A stretch of DNA of 64,000 nucleotides, taken from Betaproteobacteria bacterium Ga0077532 (GTDB lineage: Bacteria > Pseudomonadota > Gammaproteobacteria > Burkholderiales > Ga0077523). The notes beneath the pieces are model-generated. The model was not told where the DNA came from and ran no database searches. It worked only from the letters and a program-made list of their open reading frames with translations. Each line of letters opens with the position of its first letter. Position 1 is the first letter of the stretch. A program made the translations under genes and the position numbers. Positions 35,357 through 43,640 of this stretch are shown here, in pieces. Location: NCBI GenBank assembly GCA_001464895.1, contig LNEE01000017.1:1-64000 (forward strand). The letters run 5' to 3'.

Positions 35357-35395
35357 ACGAAAAAGCCCCGGTGTCCCTTGCGGGGCCGGGGCTGC
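35357..35395 (-). terminator. rho-independent terminator before the capsid module
   Basis: On the minus strand AGCCCCGG (right arm 35386-35393) pairs with CCGGGGCT (35364-35371) and is followed by TTTTTCG. It separates terminase and portal genes from scaffold and capsid genes, suggesting the capsid module has separate transcript control. Confidence 0.8.
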
Positions 35396-35419
35396 GGGAA
35401 ATCAGTGGAGAGCGGCGGC

Positions 35420-35734
35420 TCAGTAGCCCGTATCGGGCGAGGCCATGCGCTCCTCGTGTGTTCGTGGGTCGGCGATCTTCGGATCGCGCTCGGGCTGGAC
35501 GGGCCTCAAGTCCTTGAGCAGTTTCTTGCACACTTCGATGCCGCCCTGATTGCGAAGCAGGGCCTCACCGGTCGCATCGTCGTTGTCGGTCCTAAGCTCG
35601 TACAGCACGAAGGCTAGGTAGTCGCGCAGCACGCGGCCGTACTCGCTCGAGCCTAGATCCCTCATCTGCTGGTGCAGTTGCGTGCCGTAAGCCTTCTGCT
35701 CCCGCGTGAGCCGGTCCTGCGCTTCGAACGCCAT
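35420..35734 (-). CDS. hypothetical protein after the portal gene
   Basis: A 104-residue, mostly helical protein (MAFEAQDRLTREQKAYGTQL, YLAFVLYELRTDNDDATGEA, CKKLLKDLRPVQPERDPKIA). Its start overlaps the portal stop by one base. A conserved small protein at this place between portal and scaffold occurs in several podovirus groups. Function unknown. Confidence 0.65.
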   Translation of the reverse strand: MAFEAQDRLTREQKAYGTQLHQQMRDLGSSEYGRVLRDYLAFVLYELRTDNDDATGEALLRNQGGIEVCKKLLKDLRPVQPERDPKIADPRTHEERMASPDTGY

Positions 35735-37890
35735 CAGAACCCGGCCTGCAGCGCGGGCGGACGGCCCATGTCAGGCGTCGCCATCGGATTGCCACCGGGC
35801 TTCGGCCCCTTGGCGCCGGGCTTCGCCGGTACGCCGGGCATGTTGCCGGGGGTCGGAGGCTGCGGCGGGCCACCCATGCCGCCACCCATGCCACCATCAG
35901 GCGGCGGCATTCCACCGCCGGGCATCATCGTGGGCAGCCCGGCAGACAGACCGCCCGGCGGGATGCCAGCCATGCCGGGCATCGGGATGCCGCGCGCTCG
36001 GGCGGCGATCGCTTCGTCTTCCGTGACCACCGCCTTGTCGGCTTCGAGATCCAGACTCTTCGCGGCCTCGCGGAGCAGGTAGTCGCGCTTGATGAACGGC
36101 GCATCCATCGGGTTGGCGGTGGCCTGCAGGAACCCCATGTGCGACTGCGCGGACAGTTCCTTCGCCACCAGCGAGCTCGCTCCCCTGGCCTCGCACTCGA
36201 AATCGCCCTTGATGGACTCGTCCGGGTGGTAGGCCATGTTCCAGTCGTACATGCCGGCGATGCATGGCTCGCTGATCCCGAAGTCCCATGCGCTCACGAC
36301 GTCCTTCAGCGCGAGGTTCACCTGACCCATCAGCATCGACAGCCCGCCCAGCGTGTTGGCCGCGTTGCTGGACGGCGCCCCGTAGCTGTACGACGGCACG
36401 GTCGAGACCTCGTCGGACAGGTCCTTCATCGTCTTCGCGATCTCCATGTGCTCGCCCACATGGCTATCGACGTTGTAGACCCGAACCGCGGCGGCGGCGG
36501 CATCGGCGCCCATGCCTCTCCGCGGGAAGACGCGCCACGGGTAGATGCTCTCTGTGTCCTCCTCGTCGTCCATCAGGTCCGTGTTGACCTCGATCAGCGG
36601 GCCGCTCGAGATGGCGCCGTTGTCGATGGACATGCGGAAAGCCGCGTTGAAGCCGGCCTGCATGTCGCGCGAGATCCGCGGCACGCCCTCGCCCCACAGA
36701 CTCGTCTCGTCCTTGTCGAGGTAGTACGCTTTGTACGGGTTCCACCCCATCGGGAGCGGGTTGAGCAGCGCCTTCACCATCTGGTTGCCCAGGATGAAGA
36801 CGCAGCACTCGTAGGGCATCACCAGCATGTCGGTGGCGACGTTCATGCCGGCAGCCTGTAGCTGCCAGCCCATGATGGTCCCCCACCGCTCCAGCAGTTC
36901 GTACCGGCCGGTCGGCGCCTGGTGCGTCTCGCCCGCGTTGCTCATGGTCCGGAGATCGACCTCGAAGCGGCGCAGCGTCGTGATGTCGCCGTGCCGGTGG
37001 TCGTTCATGTACTTCGTGACCAGCGGCAGGTTGAAGCCCAGCCGGTTGGCCGTCTCCAGCAGCGCCTTCGGCACCAGCACATGCCGCTCCCACATGTACT
37101 CGCACTCCTCGATCGTGCGAGCGTAGGGGTCCGGGTACAGGTTCCAGATCGGCACGTTGTAGAGCGCGGGGCGACGGCGGGCGCTGATCTGCATCTGCAT
37201 CTTGCCCACGCCCACATCGAAGCCCTGGCCCGTGGGCATGGGCGCGCGGGCGTAGTTCTTCACCATCGCGATCTCGGTGAGCGGCCCCTTCACGATGCCG
37301 GTCCCGTACATGTGCCCGCTCCAGAGCGTCTTCCACGACTCCCGCCGCCAGTTGATGGCGTTCAGTTGGTCGTTGATGACCTCGGACATCGCGGCGGCGC
37401 TCTTGGCCGCTTCCTTCTGAATCCAGTCCTTCACGTCCTGCTCGGACGGCGGCACGGCCGGCGGAATGCCCGCCTGCGCCCGGACCATGATCAGGTGCAT
37501 CACGTCCTGATAGTGCCGCTCGGGCGTGACTTCGGAGACCGGCGACGGCTTGATGGACCAGTTCTTGTCCCCCTTCGGGAACAGAAGCTCCATCAATTTG
37601 CTCTGCATCGCCTTCACCTTCGAGCGCGTGAGGCGGACGAACAGCTTGCAGCGATGCGGACCGATGCGGGCGTACATGGACGGGTCGTACAGGCCCTTGT
37701 ACTGGCGCAGATCCTCGAGCCAGATTTCCTCCTGCAGCCGGCGGCGCTTCTCCGCCTCCTCGAATTCAGAGCGGAGCGTTGTCGCGAGCGCGGCGCCCGC
37801 ATCCGGGACCTGAGCGCCCTCTTCAGTAGCCTGCGGAGGTGTCCCCGACGCCAACACTTGGTCGGGTAGTCCCGGTGATCCGTCGCGCAT
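35734..37890 (-). CDS. portal protein
   Basis: A 718-residue portal, the dodecameric ring through which DNA is packaged and ejected. Recognisable segments are YKGLYDPSMYARIGPHRCKL, LTRSKVKAMQSKLMELLFPK, the stem-region WRRESWKTLWSGHMYGTGIV and PIWNLYPDPYARTIEECEYM, matching portals of large podoviruses. The last 90 residues are glycine/proline/methionine-rich and disordered. The ATG at 37890 (AGGA about 10 nt before) overlaps the terminase gene by 68 nt; a later start cannot be excluded. Confidence 0.88.
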   Translation of the reverse strand: MRDGSPGLPDQVLASGTPPQATEEGAQVPDAGAALATTLRSEFEEAEKRRRLQEEIWLEDLRQYKGLYDPSMYARIGPHRCKLFVRLTRSKVKAMQSKLMELLFPKGDKNWSIKPSPVSEVTPERHYQDVMHLIMVRAQAGIPPAVPPSEQDVKDWIQKEAAKSAAAMSEVINDQLNAINWRRESWKTLWSGHMYGTGIVKGPLTEIAMVKNYARAPMPTGQGFDVGVGKMQMQISARRRPALYNVPIWNLYPDPYARTIEECEYMWERHVLVPKALLETANRLGFNLPLVTKYMNDHRHGDITTLRRFEVDLRTMSNAGETHQAPTGRYELLERWGTIMGWQLQAAGMNVATDMLVMPYECCVFILGNQMVKALLNPLPMGWNPYKAYYLDKDETSLWGEGVPRISRDMQAGFNAAFRMSIDNGAISSGPLIEVNTDLMDDEEDTESIYPWRVFPRRGMGADAAAAAVRVYNVDSHVGEHMEIAKTMKDLSDEVSTVPSYSYGAPSSNAANTLGGLSMLMGQVNLALKDVVSAWDFGISEPCIAGMYDWNMAYHPDESIKGDFECEARGASSLVAKELSAQSHMGFLQATANPMDAPFIKRDYLLREAAKSLDLEADKAVVTEDEAIAARARGIPMPGMAGIPPGGLSAGLPTMMPGGGMPPPDGGMGGGMGGPPQPPTPGNMPGVPAKPGAKGPKPGGNPMATPDMGRPPALQAGF

Positions 37891-39385
37891 AGGCTCGTGT
37901 CCTGCGTTCCACCGCAGAGCGCAGCGCCATGTCCAGGTCGAGAGCCTGATACTGGAGCGCGTCCTGCGGGTGTGAGTAAACATTCTTGACCGGCAGGGCG
38001 CGGAATCGGTCCGGCCCGCCAGTGACCTCGATCTTTTCCAACTGGTACTGCCCTCGGAAGCCGCGTCGCAGCGTCGCGCACGTCGGCGAGAGCAGGAACG
38101 CCGGGTGTCCGCCTTCCACCGTCTTCGTGAGGAACGACGACACCGCATCCGTGCGGGCGCCGATCTCGTTCGTGTAAGCCGGGTCGCAGGGCAGGCCCTT
38201 CGCGCGCAGCATCTTGATGGCCGTGTTTGCGTTGTCCTCCTGGGACAGCGCGTTGCGAGCCGTGCCGGCGGGGTCGCCCTTGCTGCTCACCACATCCTCG
38301 GGGATGCGGAACTTGCCGTACTTCGGGCCACGCAGCACCGGCTTCACCACGCGGTCGATGAACCGCTCGAAGCCCACTTCCTTCGCGCACAGCTCGTCGA
38401 GAACCCGCCACTGCCCGTTGCCCATGAACTGCGAGATCACGAGCGCCGGGAAAAGCCCGAAGTCCCAGCCAAAGCGCAGCGGCACGTCCCACGCAGGGAT
38501 CAGCGGCGCCTTCGCGCAGTGCACTTCGTCGTTGTAGTCCGGGTAGACCGCCGCACCGCTAGCGACACTGCCGTATTGGTTCAGCACGTACACCTTCACC
38601 CAGTCCGTGCGCTTGCCCGGGATCATCTGCAGCCAGTAGCCGATGCCCAGCGCGTGGTTCGCCACGTTCTCGGCCTCGGGGTTCGGCTTGTAGTTCCGCG
38701 AGCCGTCGCGGTTGCGCGTCTCGATCAAGGCCGGCGGCTGGTCGAAGAACTCGAAGAGCGGCCGGTCGACGTTGGCGTACTTCCTCAGATAGCTCTCGAT
38801 GGCCTGGGTGAGCGCGGGCTCCTTGTCCTCGGCCATCCGATACCACCAGTGATCGTCGTCCATGGAGTTCGTGTCCATGACGACAGCGCCGTAGGTGCAG
38901 CGCGCCCCCATCCGCTTGTGCGGGAACCGCCAGGTGCGGGCGAAGGCCATCGAGAAGACGTCTTCACGGAGTTCGCTGGCCTCGTTCAGCCACACCCACG
39001 TCAGGTCCAGCGACTTCAGTTTCTTGACGTCGCGCGCCTTGTCCGCGCTCACGAAGAAGATGGTGCAGTCGACCCGGGTGCCGTCCTCGAGCGGAAAGCA
39101 CACACGCGCCGTGATCGGGTGGCCGTACGTGATCGAGGTGACGTCGCCGTACCAGTCCAGCCACGTCTGGATGGTCGTCGAGATCAGTTCCGGGTACGTG
39201 TTCCGAACCGCGGCGCCCCGCGTGTACCGCACCCCCTCCGCGTTGGGCTCCTGCAGCGTCATCAGGCGGATGCACTCGGCGGCAGTGCCCACCGACTTCC
39301 CGGAGCCCAGCGGCCCCCGGATGCCCTTGACGATCGCGTCCGACTCGTGGAAGCGGGCGATCGTCGGCTCGGCGATGTACTCCAT
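37823..39385 (-). CDS. terL: terminase large subunit
   Basis: A 520-residue packaging motor. The ATPase half has Walker A G24-PLGSGKS31 and a Walker B region LTWVWLNEASE near residue 130; the RNase H-like nuclease half begins around RFGWDFGLFPALVISQF with an acidic residue in FGWDFG and a later SSKGDPAGTARN motif. It translocates DNA into the procapsid through the portal and cuts the concatemer. It directly follows the small subunit gene with an overlap of 1 nt. The length is normal for the family. Confidence 0.93.
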   Translation of the reverse strand: MEYIAEPTIARFHESDAIVKGIRGPLGSGKSVGTAAECIRLMTLQEPNAEGVRYTRGAAVRNTYPELISTTIQTWLDWYGDVTSITYGHPITARVCFPLEDGTRVDCTIFFVSADKARDVKKLKSLDLTWVWLNEASELREDVFSMAFARTWRFPHKRMGARCTYGAVVMDTNSMDDDHWWYRMAEDKEPALTQAIESYLRKYANVDRPLFEFFDQPPALIETRNRDGSRNYKPNPEAENVANHALGIGYWLQMIPGKRTDWVKVYVLNQYGSVASGAAVYPDYNDEVHCAKAPLIPAWDVPLRFGWDFGLFPALVISQFMGNGQWRVLDELCAKEVGFERFIDRVVKPVLRGPKYGKFRIPEDVVSSKGDPAGTARNALSQEDNANTAIKMLRAKGLPCDPAYTNEIGARTDAVSSFLTKTVEGGHPAFLLSPTCATLRRGFRGQYQLEKIEVTGGPDRFRALPVKNVYSHPQDALQYQALDLDMALRSAVERRTRAYARRITGTTRPSVGVGDTSAGY

Positions 39386-40041
39386 CAGTGCGTCGTGCGC
39401 GGCGCCTCGTCAGGTTTCGGCGCGACAGCGTCGGCACGGTCCTTCTGAGGCTTGCCACCGAAGAACATGCGGAACGGCGCTTGCGCCTCGGGGTTGTCCT
39501 CCTCAGGCTTCTTGCCAAGGATCGACTCGCGCTCGACCGAGACGAGCGTGGCGATCGAGGCCGAGAGCTTCTGCGCGATCGTGGCGCGGTCGCTGAGACT
39601 CTTCAGCACGCTGGCCTTCTGCTTCTCCGACTCCTCGGCGTCCTCGGCCTTCACGGCTGCCGCGCGCTTCTTCTGCGCGTCGGTGGTCATCGTGCCCAGC
39701 TCCACCAGCAGCGAGCGCACGAGAGCGCGCGCCGCATGGGCGTCGCGGCGATGGCTGTCGATCAGGTCAGCGCGCCGCTCGGCCACCGCCTCGATCAGTT
39801 GCTTCTCGCCCGCCTGTTCGGCCATTTTCGCGCCCAGCACGAGCGCGGCTTCCCGGCGCAACAGCTTGGCGTCGGCGCTCTGCTCCACCAGCACCGACAG
39901 GTCTTTTTCCCACCCGTCACGCTTCGCGCGCTTGCGGACCGCCGCCTCGCTCACGCCATGCACCCGGGCGAGCTCCCGGTTGCTCATCTGCCCGGCGCGG
40001 TAGTCGCGCTCGACGGCGTCCCAGTTGATGTCGGTCGTCAC
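39385..40041 (-). CDS. terS: terminase small subunit
   Basis: A 218-residue protein. The N-terminal helix-turn-helix (YRAGQMSNRELARVHGVSEA, AVRKRAKRDGWEKD) is the DNA-recognising domain of small terminases; the middle helices (RDAHAARALVRSLLVELGTM, KASVLKSLSDRATIAQKLSA) serve oligomerisation, and the tail is disordered. It selects the packaging site and stimulates the large subunit, whose gene follows with overlapping codons. Confidence 0.85.
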   Translation of the reverse strand: MTTDINWDAVERDYRAGQMSNRELARVHGVSEAAVRKRAKRDGWEKDLSVLVEQSADAKLLRREAALVLGAKMAEQAGEKQLIEAVAERRADLIDSHRRDAHAARALVRSLLVELGTMTTDAQKKRAAAVKAEDAEESEKQKASVLKSLSDRATIAQKLSASIATLVSVERESILGKKPEEDNPEAQAPFRMFFGGKPQKDRADAVAPKPDEAPRTTH

Positions 40042-40049
40042 GCGATCTC

Positions 40050-40472
40050 TCAGCGCTTCGAGTGCTTCACGTACGCGGGCATGCGATCCACGCCGCGGGA
40101 CGTGTTCATGTGGTCGTTGCCGCCGAGATCCCGGACTAGGCCGCCCTTCGCGAGGTTGAGCGCGTTCTCATCGTTGCCGGATCGCGCGGGCTTCTTCGTC
40201 ACGTCGCTGGCCCGCTGGTAGTCGCGGAGTTCCATGCCGAGCGCTGCGGCGGAGGGCTCGTCGCGCATGTCGCGGTCGACGCGGGCGATGTCGGCCTCGT
40301 TGAACGACGGCCTGCCGCTGGTGATAACTGGATCGCCACCAAACGACCGACTGCGGACCGTGGAGCCGGTGCCGGACTTCACTTCGCCACCCATGCCGGA
40401 CTTGATCGGCTTGCCTGGACGGATGTTGGTGTCGCCCTGGCCGGCGGACATGGGGGTGCGGCGCTTGGTCAT
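40050..40472 (-). CDS. hypothetical protein before the terminase genes
   Basis: A 140-residue basic, low-complexity protein (MTKRRTPMSAGQGDTNIRPG, KSGMGGEVKSGTGSTVRSRS), with a helical centre (DPVITSGRPSFNEADIARVD, AALGMELRDYQRASD) and ending MPAYVKHSKR. Position between the tailspike candidate and small terminase. No family is recognised; a minor virion or packaging role is possible. Confidence 0.6.
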   Translation of the reverse strand: MTKRRTPMSAGQGDTNIRPGKPIKSGMGGEVKSGTGSTVRSRSFGGDPVITSGRPSFNEADIARVDRDMRDEPSAAALGMELRDYQRASDVTKKPARSGNDENALNLAKGGLVRDLGGNDHMNTSRGVDRMPAYVKHSKR

Positions 40473-40476
40473 AGCA

Positions 40477-42018
40477 TCAGATCCTTTCGTTGCGGCGGAC
40501 CATGGCCCGGTACGCCCCGACGGGCACCTGCCCGGGGCGAGCGCGACCGTTGCGTAGGTGGATGTTGTCAACCCACACGCCAGCGTTGGCAAACGGGTGC
40601 GGCGATCCGATTGAGTACGTGTCGGCGATCGGCACAAGAGCGCCGTCAAGCAAGGGGCGGGGATCTGTCGTGATGGTGCCCGTGATGGTGCCGCCGACAA
40701 TCGCGGCGCCCGTGTTCCCGAAAACCAGATTGTTCGTGGCGACGCAACCGCTCGCCCCGCCAAAGTCGATGCCAGTGATGCGACCGGTCAGAACCAGATT
40801 GTTGCGAGCGACCGAATTGGCGGCGGTCAGCGACCCACCGATTTCGGTGCCGGCGGCGCCACGGCCTCGGTTGTTGAGCCAGAGCGTGTTGTTCTGCGCG
40901 ACGTTGCCAACACCCGAGCCAAAAGCGATGCCTCGGGCTTCGTTGCCGTACACGACATTGCCCTCGAGGACGTTGTTGTCACCGCCGTTGATCGAGATGC
41001 CTAGCCCTTCGTTGTCTCGGGAAACGCACCCGCGCATGACGCAGTTCGATGCCCAATCGTCAAACGAGAACCCGTGCCCTTCCTGGAACGCTGCAATCCC
41101 GAACTTGTTGCCCCAGGCTTCGCACTGCTCGTACAGGATGCCCGTGGAGACCACCCAGATGTAGATGACCGACACGCCGTTCGGGTTGGCGCCTGCGTTG
41201 ATGTAAATCAGGCCGCCCGAGACGCCGAACTCACCGAGCGCGGGCGTGGTGGGCGTGGCGATGTTCTTGGTCATGCGCACGTAAGACGGGTGCTGCATAA
41301 AGAACACGTCCGTCTCGTGAGCATTGAGGGGCCGCGAGTACACGTTGCCTGACACAAGCGTCCAGCCGCTGCTTACGGTCGTGCGGCGCGACTGAACGTG
41401 AATTCCATGCCCGCCGCCGAACGCAGTGGCGCCATTGCCCCAGGCTTTGCAGCGGCGAATAGTCACGTCTTGCACGCCCATCAGCGTGACGCCCGAGCCT
41501 GAGTTGTCGAAGAACTCGCAATCTTCGACCAAGTGCCCGAACGATGCGTTGGTGGTGTTCTCGCGGCCAATGTATAGCCCTGGGGTGTCGCCCGTCGCCC
41601 CGCTGAACAGGCACCGCCGAAAGATGTGTCCGATGCACACCCCGGCAGCCGTTGAACTCACATAGATGGGTTGCAGAAGAGCGCGGCTGCCTTCGAACCA
41701 GATGTCCTCGAAGATGTTCCACGACCGCTGCGACATGTTGAAGATGTAGTTGCCTGACCCGCTTGGGTTGGACACCTTTGCCCACGGCACCTGAGCCTCG
41801 CCATAGGCGCGCATGATCGTGCGCTGCGCCTGCGTTCCGTTCGGTATGGAGCGCGACGTCGACTGGACGTGATCTTGTCCGCGCCGCAAATGGATGATGT
41901 CGAAGAACGTCTGGTTTCCGGCTTGGCGCCACGCGTCGTAGGACCGTTTTGGCGCCCCGGGCGACAGCCCATCGTTGGCGTCAGATCCGTTGATCGCGTC
42001 GAAGAAATAGGCCGGCAT
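40477..42018 (-). CDS. right-handed beta-helix protein, tailspike candidate
   Basis: A 513-residue protein with repeated short beta turns rich in N, G, V and C (VEDCEFFDNSGSGVTLMG, VTIRRCKAWGNGATAFGGGH, CVMRGCVSRDNEGLGISING, LEGNVVYGNEARGIAFGSG), the parallel beta-helix of pectate-lyase-like tailspikes. The first 40 residues (MPAYFFDAINGSDANDGLSP) match the head of many such secreted beta-helix proteins. It may bind or degrade surface polysaccharide. It is separated from the other tail genes and lies before the terminase genes. Catalytic residues cannot be picked out. Confidence 0.75.
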   Translation of the reverse strand: MPAYFFDAINGSDANDGLSPGAPKRSYDAWRQAGNQTFFDIIHLRRGQDHVQSTSRSIPNGTQAQRTIMRAYGEAQVPWAKVSNPSGSGNYIFNMSQRSWNIFEDIWFEGSRALLQPIYVSSTAAGVCIGHIFRRCLFSGATGDTPGLYIGRENTTNASFGHLVEDCEFFDNSGSGVTLMGVQDVTIRRCKAWGNGATAFGGGHGIHVQSRRTTVSSGWTLVSGNVYSRPLNAHETDVFFMQHPSYVRMTKNIATPTTPALGEFGVSGGLIYINAGANPNGVSVIYIWVVSTGILYEQCEAWGNKFGIAAFQEGHGFSFDDWASNCVMRGCVSRDNEGLGISINGGDNNVLEGNVVYGNEARGIAFGSGVGNVAQNNTLWLNNRGRGAAGTEIGGSLTAANSVARNNLVLTGRITGIDFGGASGCVATNNLVFGNTGAAIVGGTITGTITTDPRPLLDGALVPIADTYSIGSPHPFANAGVWVDNIHLRNGRARPGQVPVGAYRAMVRRNERI

Positions 42019-42021
42019 GAG

Positions 42022-42438
42022 TTACGCCCTGGCAAACAGCGTGAAGGCCGGGGTCGTTCCTGCCAGCACGACATGGAGCCCGGTCACGCACTCGATTGCG
42101 CACGGGAACTGCCGGATGACGTTCACCACCTCATCGACGCCGCCTGCGTACAAGAGCACGCCGGACGTGTTGACGCCGTCGTAGATCGTGATTCTAGGGT
42201 TGGTTCCTGCGGTGTTGACGAACCCGTAGAAAATGCACGGCCCCGTAATGATGGTGCCGGTTGCCGTGGCGCGATACGCGCTGCCCACAGGAGCCACTTC
42301 GGTAACGTCCAGAACTTGGTTTTCCCCGGCGCGCAGGCCGGCGGGATACACGCGCAGAGCGCCCCCGGTTGATCCAACCGGCTCTTCCTCGCCGGTCAAC
42401 GCCGACAACGCATGCAGCACGCGAGTGAGTACGCCCAT
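42022..42438 (-). CDS. putative virion protein
   Basis: A 138-residue, beta-rich protein (ALRVYPAGLRAGENQVLDVT, TGTIITGPCIFYGFVNTAGT, LYAGGVDEVVNVIRQFPCAI) that resembles small phage baseplate or fibre-associated proteins. It starts the late block right after the terminator at 42461-42484, and its stop lies 3 bp from the beta-helix gene. The two were probably made together. Function not established. Confidence 0.6.
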   Translation of the reverse strand: MGVLTRVLHALSALTGEEEPVGSTGGALRVYPAGLRAGENQVLDVTEVAPVGSAYRATATGTIITGPCIFYGFVNTAGTNPRITIYDGVNTSGVLLYAGGVDEVVNVIRQFPCAIECVTGLHVVLAGTTPAFTLFARA

Positions 42439-42460
42439 GGATGGACCTCGGAATAGAAAA

Positions 42461-42484
42461 CGGCCCGCTTATGAGGGCGGGCCG
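42461..42484 (-). terminator. rho-independent terminator, tR'-like
   Basis: On the minus strand CGGCCCGC and GCGGGCCG form a stem followed by TTTTC. It lies after the tRNA-like genes and ahead of all late genes. In lambda the early-made Q protein lets polymerase pass such a terminator (tR') to express late genes. Confidence 0.8.
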
Positions 42485-42513
42485 AAATGGTGGCACTGCG
42501 GTTGAACTGGAGG

Positions 42514-42586
42514 GGCACAGACACGATTCGAACGTGTGACCGGCGGCAGGAGTAACCGCGGCTCTACCAGACTGAGCTACTGTGCC
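42514..42586 (-). tRNA. phage tRNA-like gene, anticodon uncertain
   Basis: On the minus strand the arms fit a tRNA: acceptor GGCACAG/CTGTGCC, D-arm GCTC/GAGC, and T-arm ACACG-TTCGAAT-CGTGT. The anticodon stem GCGGT/GCCGC encloses TACTCCT, which lacks the universal T33; if read in the normal way the anticodon is CTC (Glu). A four-pair stem with a nine-base loop is an alternative. CCA is not encoded. It may be a degenerate or special-purpose tRNA. Confidence 0.7.
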
Positions 42587-42593
42587 GGTGTGC

Positions 42594-42668
42594 TGGATGC
42601 GACGGAGGGAGTTGCACCCCCGACCTCTTGGGCCTGAGCCCCGCGCTCTCCTGCTGAGCTACGTCGCA
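42594..42668 (-). tRNA. phage tRNA-like gene, possible anticodon CAG
   Basis: On the minus strand the acceptor TGCGACG/CGTCGCA, D-arm GCTC/GAGC and encoded CCA fit a tRNA. The loop CTCAGGC has T33 and reads CAG (Leu), but the anticodon stem CGGGG/CCAAG has two mismatches, the variable arm is short (unusual for tRNA-Leu) and the T-loop TGCAACT lacks the usual TTC. Probably a phage tRNA under drift, or one with a nonstandard role. Confidence 0.6.
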
Positions 42669-42813
42669 ATTGTTCGTGACACGAGGCAAAGCTACCCCTA
42701 CCCCGTGTCGGTGACTGCTTATGGTTGTGGCGATGCTTGAATGACCGCCATCGTGACAGACCGCGCGTCGCATTTTCTCGGTCGAAACGTGGTGTTTTCG
42801 CGGCGGAAATGTT
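42669..42813 (-). promoter_or_regulatory. intergenic region, likely site of the late promoter
   Basis: This 145-bp region separates the last early gene from the tRNA-like genes and the tR'-like terminator. GACACG and CGTGTC (about 42680-42710) form an inverted repeat. By analogy with lambda a Q-responsive late promoter would lie here, but no strong -35/-10 pair is obvious. Confidence 0.4.
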
Positions 42814-43047
42814 TCACGCCGCCACCGCTAGTTGATCGTCGGCGTCGGCCTTGACGATCTCGAGCCCATTCACGGAGTCGGGCAACTCTGCCCCGTCGCC
42901 TGCCACGGCGCTCTCGTAGAAGCAGTGGCGTCGCGCGACTGCCCGCAACTCGTCCATCTGCCGGCGCCCGAGATGCACGCGGCTGGGCTTCACGCCGTGT
43001 TCCCGCTCGTGCTCTATTGCCATCCGCACAATGTCGTTGACGATCAT
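42814..43047 (-). CDS. small phage protein
   Basis: A 77-residue protein (MIVNDIVRMAIEHEREHGVK, PSRVHLGRRQMDELRAVARR), mainly helical with a short beta end. The ATG at 43047 forms TGATG with the previous stop; a GTG lies one codon upstream. Similar sequences are common in phage early-late junctions as far as I recall. Function unknown. Confidence 0.65.
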   Translation of the reverse strand: MIVNDIVRMAIEHEREHGVKPSRVHLGRRQMDELRAVARRHCFYESAVAGDGAELPDSVNGLEIVKADADDQLAVAA

Positions 43048-43640
43048 CACACCCTCCCAAGTTTCCTTCGCACCCGCTTCCCGAACCCCTCAATCATCGC
43101 GTCGATCTCGCCCGACAGCCACGCCCCTTTCGTCGTCCACCACGGATTCTTGCCCCGGAACCCGATCCGCCCCTCGCCCCCGCACCGCTCGCACTGCCGT
43201 AGCTGCAGCGCCATCACGTAGCCATGTGTCCCGCCGGGCATCAACGGATGGCCACGGCCCTCGCACGCCGGGCACGCATCGTTGAGCCGGCGCTTCAGCA
43301 CACCGTCGGCCAGCTCGTGGAGTTCCTTCACACTGGGCGGGCTCGAGCGGTTGCCGAACTCCACGATCCACCCTTCGCGCCTGGCCATCCGGACCACGAA
43401 CGCCCGCCAGTGCGTCCGGGCATCCTCGAAGGCGTTGTGATCCTGGGCGTAGAGCAGCCGGTGAAGCTCCAGCGCGAGCCGCCGCGTGTGCGCGGACATG
43501 CCGGTGGCCAGCAGCACCTCGGCGTCTCCGATGCCGCCCTCACGGCGCAACGCGAGATCGCTGGACTGGTAGGCGCGGGCGACGCGCTCGATGATCGTGG
43601 GACGGTCTGCGGGCTTCGGTGGGCGTTGGTGGCGCTTCAT
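43047..43640 (-). CDS. Q-like late antiterminator candidate
   Basis: A 197-residue protein with a C-terminal zinc-binding module of two CxxCxGxG knuckles (CPACEGRGHPLMPGG and CERCGGEGRIGF) as in several phage Q antitermination proteins and DnaJ-type zinc domains. The N-terminal half is helical. It lies near the end of the leftward early operon, just ahead of the tRNA-like genes and terminator, the right place for a late regulator. The ATG at 43640 overlaps the preceding stop (TGATG). Assignment is by motif and context. Confidence 0.55.
   Translation of the reverse strand: MKRHQRPPKPADRPTIIERVARAYQSSDLALRREGGIGDAEVLLATGMSAHTRRLALELHRLLYAQDHNAFEDARTHWRAFVVRMARREGWIVEFGNRSSPPSVKELHELADGVLKRRLNDACPACEGRGHPLMPGGTHGYVMALQLRQCERCGGEGRIGFRGKNPWWTTKGAWLSGEIDAMIEGFGKRVRRKLGRV

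Noticed and set aside
40477-42018. Naming the beta-helix protein a pectate lyase
   Set aside because: The fold pattern is clear but no catalytic residues could be matched, so only tailspike candidate is claimed.
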